Origin: Capillidium heterosporum | Taxonomy: Eukaryota; Entomophthoromycota; Entomophthoromycetes; Entomophthorales; Capillidiaceae | Reading direction: 5' to 3' | Length of the DNA stretch: 64,000 bases | Assembly (NCBI GenBank): GCA_016630905.1 | Contig: WBMQ01000002.1 | Span: forward strand, 1,364,001-1,428,000 | Part shown: positions 58,405 to 64,000 of the stretch, piece by piece | Numbering within the stretch: position 1 is the stretch's first letter | Layout: every line of letters begins with the position of its first letter | Notes under the pieces: model-generated | The model's input: the letters and a program-made list of their open reading frames with translations, nothing else | Databases searched by the model: none | Told to the model about the DNA's origin: nothing | Made by a program: the position numbers and the translations under genes

Positions 58405-61400
58405 ATGGAACGAAAGTTGGCCAACCTGTTCCCAAGGGTACGTAGAAGTTCCAACGATTTGGCCGTACCGCCTACCGTAAACACCAACGCAACAAGTACC
58501 AAAAATAAAAATGTAGTAGCACCAACCCAAAACAACTTACCAGCTGAGAGCTTACACATAAACGCCTCCAACTTGGCTCCAGGCATCAACAAAGCTTCCG
58601 GTCCCATGTTGAATTCACCAAACACTTTGGAAAAGCTGATGGTAAAGCGTATGAAGAACCTTATGGATACTAAAGCTAGTGTCAAATCCAGATTTACTAG
58701 TTTATCTGAGATATTAGGTAACTTATCTTAGTTTAATAACCTTTATTTATTTAATTTGTAGTCTATACCGAAAGTATAGATCTACCCAAGTTTTATAAAA
58801 GTAATGCCGATATCATATTCGATGTAGTAGGTGGGATGTTTGTCCGTCAAGTCAACAAAATTAAACGTACATTTTCAATTTTAGCAAAACTAAATTTGTA
58901 TAGAGAAAGGAAGTGTACATATGAATTCTAAAGACCTAGTCAACTTGACTAAGACCTTCCCCATCCTACGTCAACTCTTTTTAATACTATCGGATAAGAT
59001 TCGTGAGAACTGGCAAGATAAATCCCTATGTAAATTTTCGCAATTCCTTTTTCCATACTAACCCCGGCTAAGTTTTACTTTTAAGCCAACTGTTGCATTA
59101 CGGAAATCATCCCGCCCTCCGTGTGCAAGGCTTCGAATTGCTGTTGATCTGGTTAAGTGTGCTACGTACCCCAAGTGAAGGTCCGTTGTGGCTGTACGCG
59201 AACGCGATATCTCTCGACGTTTACGCCTTTGACCGCCTGGATGTCGCCAGCTACTCAGGTGAAATATCACGACTCGGCTACACACAGCTAGGCCAAGAAC
59301 TGATCATAGTCGACGAACGTACACCGCTGGTACCTAGCTCCTTTCCCACGACCTACCACGACTCCAACCATTTGTTCCAAGTCCTACTTAAAAATATAAT
59401 GCAACTGGCCTACGTAGCTTCGGGATCAACCCAGTTGAGTGATGTGTGTATAAGTAGTCAGGAACTGGATTCTACCAGTTTTCCGGCTGAAGATTTCTAT
59501 TCTGGCATGAGTATGGATAGTGCCAACGCCTCAATAAAGTTCATGTACGAGTTGTTCCAGACCCATTATCTGAGCAAACTGTTCCCCTCCAACTTTAAGC
59601 TGCACTTTCCAAACCACGAGGGCCCGCTACCTGGATTTCAGACCTGCCCGCCATCCATCCTCCACATCTGGATCCGGTTTCTAGTCCAGAACTGCTTGGA
59701 TGATAGTTCTAAGCTGTTAGGCATCAAACCTTTACTTTCCGCTCAAGTGCCCTCCTCCCCAGCCTGTCCCTTCTTAAAAAAGATTATACTTGGCACTTCG
59801 TTGAATCGAGGTTATGTAAATGAAGCTCTGAGGCAATCTCTCCTGCTTTCTCCTTATGGATTTTCCGGTAGTTGTATGGAGACATTAAGAGGCGCTATTC
59901 TGATTATAGGCACCTGGTTAATATCAGAGGTAATTTATACTGTGCCTTTAGGTACTAAATTTTATATTTTTAAGGAAAAGGAACGACCTGTGTTCTTAAG
60001 AAGAACCTTGTCGGATGAAAGCTTGAGGTACTGAATAATTTATTTTAAATTATTTTAAACAACCGTATTATAGGCTAGAAGATACCATAAACTACTACTT
60101 GGAACTACTGCAGTCAACCGTGGTCTGGGAGGTTCAATACTCTATCTTGGACCATCCAGTTCTACCAAGCGAACCGGTTCAATTGGAAACTCACTTCGAA
60201 CGTAACGGTAACGGCAACTCACAAACTTCCATTCGAGTCGGTCAAGTCGATTACGAAGAGTTTACTCAAGCACAGGTAGCTTTCATGTTTTATATTCACA
60301 TAGTTGATGATTCTATTTTAAATATTAGTCCATGTGCTATATTGAAGTTCTGTTACTCTTCAAGGCCATCATCACCAACTCCCAGAATCTATTCAGTCTT
60401 AAGAATAAGTTTGTTTTTTCTAATTTCAAAAACCTAACTTTTAAATAATAGACAGTTCGTATGTAAATCCTTGTTGGAGATGAACGAACGACTTTTGTTC
60501 AAGATTTCAAGCTCGCCAACCTTCAAATCTACCTTTGCTTCCGGTCGCCTCGAGATCAAGTCCAAATGCCTAAATGCCACCTTCGGCATGTTCTATGAGG
60601 TAGCATTCTTTTAAAGCCTTTTATTTATTTCGATAGACTCTCTTCTACGCTTGGTCCACCTCCAAAATCGGAGACAAGGAACTTTGGCTACTTTTCCAAA
60701 CTTCGTTAATAAGGAGCACTTTATTAAACGTCGTCATAAAGAACTGGTCGGTAAGTCAAAACTTTTTTATATACACTCTAATATAATTTCAAGGTTTTCT
60801 TGGTACATTTTACGCTTCTGATGGCATCCAAACGGTTTGGTTTGGACTATGATCCTAAGAACCCTGATCTAAACAGTGCTCTCAACTACGAATTCAGCAA
60901 GAAAACTCAAAAGGTTACTCACAAAGAGACTTCCAACAAGGATTTGAAGCGTGGCAATACGATCTCCAACCATGAGGTTACTTCCAGTAACAATCTGAGG
61001 TCACCAACCGAGATAAAGAATGCCAGTTTCAACTTATTTACAGCAGCACGACGAAACTACTCCCTGCATAGAAAGATGAAGTCCAAGTCAAGCTCGATCT
61101 ATTCTTTAAACGACCACTTTAACCAATCTGACATCAACATCCTCACTTCTTCTCAAGGTTTCCATCTGCTTTCTGAGTACTATCACTTGGTCTATGCCCC
61201 AAATCTACCTCGTTCATCAAATTCGAGTGTTCATTCGACTGGTTCGGCATCTCCACCCAACGAAGTTTCTATAAGTCGATCCCGATCCCCATCTCTACAG
61301 TCGCAAGTCTCAGCCGCCCTCAGCGGTTCTGATCCCCAGAACCTCCAGAGTCCTAATGACAACAACCCCTGGATTATGGCCATGTCTCAGCTCGGTCTGT

Positions 61401-64000
61401 TGGGTCACAGCTTCTCAAGGTCAACCGGCACTGAAATGGATTTCAATTTTGACAACTGGACTTTACAAGAAGTCTCTTTTGTCTGGAAAAACATCCTATG
61501 CTGCTTAGGTAACGTAAACGGTATAAAATACTACAAGCACCATGAGTTGGCACTGAGCACTGTTATCCAAATATACGATGGACTGCAGATCGTCAAGGCC
61601 TACCGTGCCCCCAGCTCGAGTCCTATACCTTGCTCATTTGAAATGGCAACTTGGATAATCAAGGCGGGAGACCTTTCCACGACTTTTGATGATGGTAGGT
61701 TACGAGCCTTCGAATGGATGTGTAGAGTACTCTGTAAGCGACTTGGGTATGAGCAAATAGTTGCCAACTATGATACGACATTTTATCGACACGTCTTACG
61801 AGGTTTAACTCAAAAGGATCCTAGGCTGTTGCGGATTATTTTGGAACATGGTACTTTTATCTTCAGTAGGGGGCACCCCGGTATTAATTTACTAGCTCCC
61901 GCATTGCTGTCAGCTTTGAGGTGTTCGGTAAATCTTTAATTCTGAAATGTATACTGACATATCCCTTTCTAGCTAACTGAAAGCCCTTCCAGCGATGAGC
62001 CCAAGCTAAAACTGACAGAAGACATCCGTAACAAGAGTGTAATCATGCTATTATCTTTGATCCATCTACCCTATCAATTCAGTGGTCTAGACCTACCCGT
62101 GCTCACCTACCGGGAACTTCTCCAAGGGGATGAGATAAAGACAGTTGTTGTCGAAGATTTAAAACCACAGATCCAAAGCATACTGTTAACTTTGTGCGAA
62201 GAAGATGAATGGTCGGCACTAGTTGAGAACTTCCCAGGGACTACAGCAATGATCATCTGTGGCTTGACTATCCAAGTTACCTATGACCTGTTTGGATCGC
62301 ACCCCAACATAGCCTTCATCCACAAGAATTTAACCGCCATCCTGGATTATCTATACTCGAATAACATCGTTCTAGTCAATGTAGCGATCGATTGTGTAAG
62401 TTACTTTTCGTCGAGCTGTACGTATATGATCTCATTGGAGGATACGTTAGTAATCTCCATTTTGGAAGATGTGGTAGGTGCCTTAAATGAACATCTCAAC
62501 CTACACAACAGCACTTCCCTACCCAACGACCGCTACATTTTAACTCGGCTTTACTTTTGCCTGCTGGAGTGGCTGATCACAGTACCCTACTCTTTGCTCG
62601 CCAGTTCCTTACTGGAGCCCAAGGTATTCGAAGTCATCAACCGAGGTATAAACGAGATCCCCAGCTTTGATGCACAGAGTCTGAGTTCAGATCGAACTCT
62701 TTCAGCCGTCAAGGATGCCGCCCATATGGTCCTCTATTACCTGTTGAACCACTTTGGCAAGGACAAATTCAAGGACGAATCCCTGAATACTTTCGACGAA
62801 AAGACGGCTACCGACCCACCGACCGACTGCAAGTTTGTCGCCTTCAACAAGACGTGTATACTTGCTTTCTTCAAAGATCCAGAGTCCAACGATTACAACA
62901 TCGTCACCCGAAACTTCTTTGGTAAGTACGTATGGACGGTCCAGGATTCGACCGAAGAAGCGATGATGCAATCGCCTAGCTCGATAATCGAGGCTGTAGA
63001 TCCGAAATTAGAGTGGAATTGTGATTTTAATGATGAGGTTGAAGTTAATACTCTAGACCAAATGGCTGAAACCAGCCCCAATGTAAAAGAGCAGAGTTTG
63101 GACCATCTTTTGGAGCTCGAACACCCACCTTCTTTCGACAACTTGGATGCCAACTTCAAGGGAGTAGATATGGTGGACCAGGCCTTGAATTTCATTGAGA
63201 AGCATTTCGAGGACGGGGGCCACACTCAGTGGGTCAAAAACAACACCAACTGCCCACCGACTGATACATCAGAAGTTGAAGATATGTATCTCAACTTAAT
63301 ACAAGTTTACCCAACCGGACCACAAATAAATCCGGCTATCTCGACACCCACCTTGAATTCCCCCCTCCAACTGAGCAGCGACGCCCAGATCGATCACATC
63401 TTCCTTAATGGCTTAGGTATGGTCAACTTTGACACCATCGACTCGGGGAACTTTGTCTGTCTAGATCCCAGTGAATCCTTTCTCCGAGATTTACGTGCCT
63501 TGGATAAGAAATTAAGTCGTGAGACTATAAAGCTAGCGTTGATCTACGTTGAAGGTGGGCAGACTACAACCGAAGAGATTTTAGCCAACTCATCGCCAAG
63601 TCTAGCCTATATCGACTTTTGCCAGAGTTTAGGGTGGGAGATCGAAGTGGCTACCCACAACGGTTACCTAGGTGGTCTAGAAAGGTCGGGCACCAATGGT
63701 AAGACGGCGCTATACTATAGTAACCCGACTACTGAAGTTATCTTCCACGACATCACTCGCATGCCTACTGATACTGAGGATCTGCGTCAGGTCAAAAAGA
63801 AGCGCCACGTCGGCAACGATGAAGTACACATCGTGTGGAACGGAAGCCGTACCGAATACTCTACTAGCACTATAGGCGGGGATTTCGGCAACGTACAGAT
63901 CGTCATCCACCCTTTACAGAACGATATGTTTGATGTTCGAGTACATAAGGATAGCCAGGTAACCATTTTTGACAAAAGTTGAAGTATTCACATATTACTT
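58405..64000 (+). CDS. RALGAPA: Ral GTPase-activating protein alpha subunit (tuberin/RapGAP family), 3' end missing
   Basis: A large spliced gene (at least eight exons) running off the right edge. The start gives MERKLANLFPRVRRSSNDLA. An N-terminal helical block follows: LLHYGNHPALRVQGFELLLI then WLSVLRTPSEGPLWLYANAI, as in RALGAPA proteins. A long HEAT-like middle includes Ser-rich linkers (ISRSRSPSLQSQVSAALSGS). The C-terminal Rap/Ral-GAP domain is well conserved: IKLALIYVEGGQTTTEEILA, AYIDFCQSLGWEIEVATHNG, YLGGLERSGTNGKTALYYSN, EVIFHDITRMPTDTEDLRQV and KKRHVGNDEVHIVWNGSRTE. The asparagine of GNDEVHIVW is the catalytic Asn thumb, so the GAP is probably active. The sequence then reads FGNVQIVIHPLQNDMFDVRV and meets a GTAACC donor near 63959. 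The alpha/beta Ral-GAP heterodimer is known to restrain Ral and mTORC1 signalling in animals; its fungal role is inferred. Confidence 0.92.

Overview
The window is nuclear DNA of a eukaryote, almost certainly a fungus. Genes are interrupted by short GT-AG introns, mostly about 35-60 nt with CTAAC/CTAAT-like branch sites, and there are no bacterial-style operons. Fungal-type genes include CTDK-I gamma (CTK3), RRS1, MTR10, TMA16, a Cla4-like PAK kinase and a YIL108W-like metallopeptidase with a jacalin domain. A tubby-domain protein, a Ral-GAP alpha subunit and a membrane-anchored UDP-glycosyltransferase sit beside them. That mix, with AT-rich spacers, fits an early-diverging (zygomycete-grade, perhaps Entomophthoromycotina-like) fungus better than an ascomycete yeast. 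This placement is inference; I cannot name a genus.

Layout. 1-4.1 kb: the 5' end of a multicopper oxidase gene, a long AT-rich spacer, and a small protein of an unrecognised family. 4.7-17.3 kb is gene-dense: CLYBL-like lyase, CTK3 (-), TMA16, MTR10/transportin-3 (-), TDP1, a TBC Rab-GAP (-) and a second member of the unrecognised family (-). 17.3-20.9 kb is a spacer with possible decayed coding pieces. 20.9-33.2 kb: a kinesin-like protein with a degenerate motor, a bZIP factor, a MATE transporter, a PAK kinase (-) and cardiolipin synthase. 33.7-44 kb: UDP-glycosyltransferase, secreted lipase, the divergent pair RRS1(-)/SEM1(+), a tubby-like protein and a head-to-head pair of TLC-domain membrane proteins. 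44-51 kb is gene-poor: two small secreted proteins and an old tandem duplication of about 1.2 kb of non-coding DNA. 51-64 kb: LRR protein, DMC1 (-), metallopeptidase, a multi-pass membrane protein and RALGAPA, which runs off the right edge.

The genes do not form one pathway. They are mainly housekeeping (ribosome biogenesis, proteasome, nuclear import, transcription CTD kinase, DNA repair and meiosis, mitochondrial lipid) with a scatter of secreted or surface proteins. Several secreted-protein genes have a clear TATA box shortly upstream of the ATG.

Most notable: (i) two unlinked paralogues sharing a C-terminal signature (KGF-x2-RR ... LKLSLTP) and a TATA box at the same distance from the ATG; (ii) a kinesin that has lost the P-loop lysine and switch II but keeps its microtubule-binding motif; (iii) introns that are multiples of three and stop-free in DMC1 and the bZIP gene; (iv) a 10-nt micro-exon; (v) single-base frame breaks in two otherwise intact genes. 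I saw no transposon, viral element, tRNA, rRNA or CRISPR.
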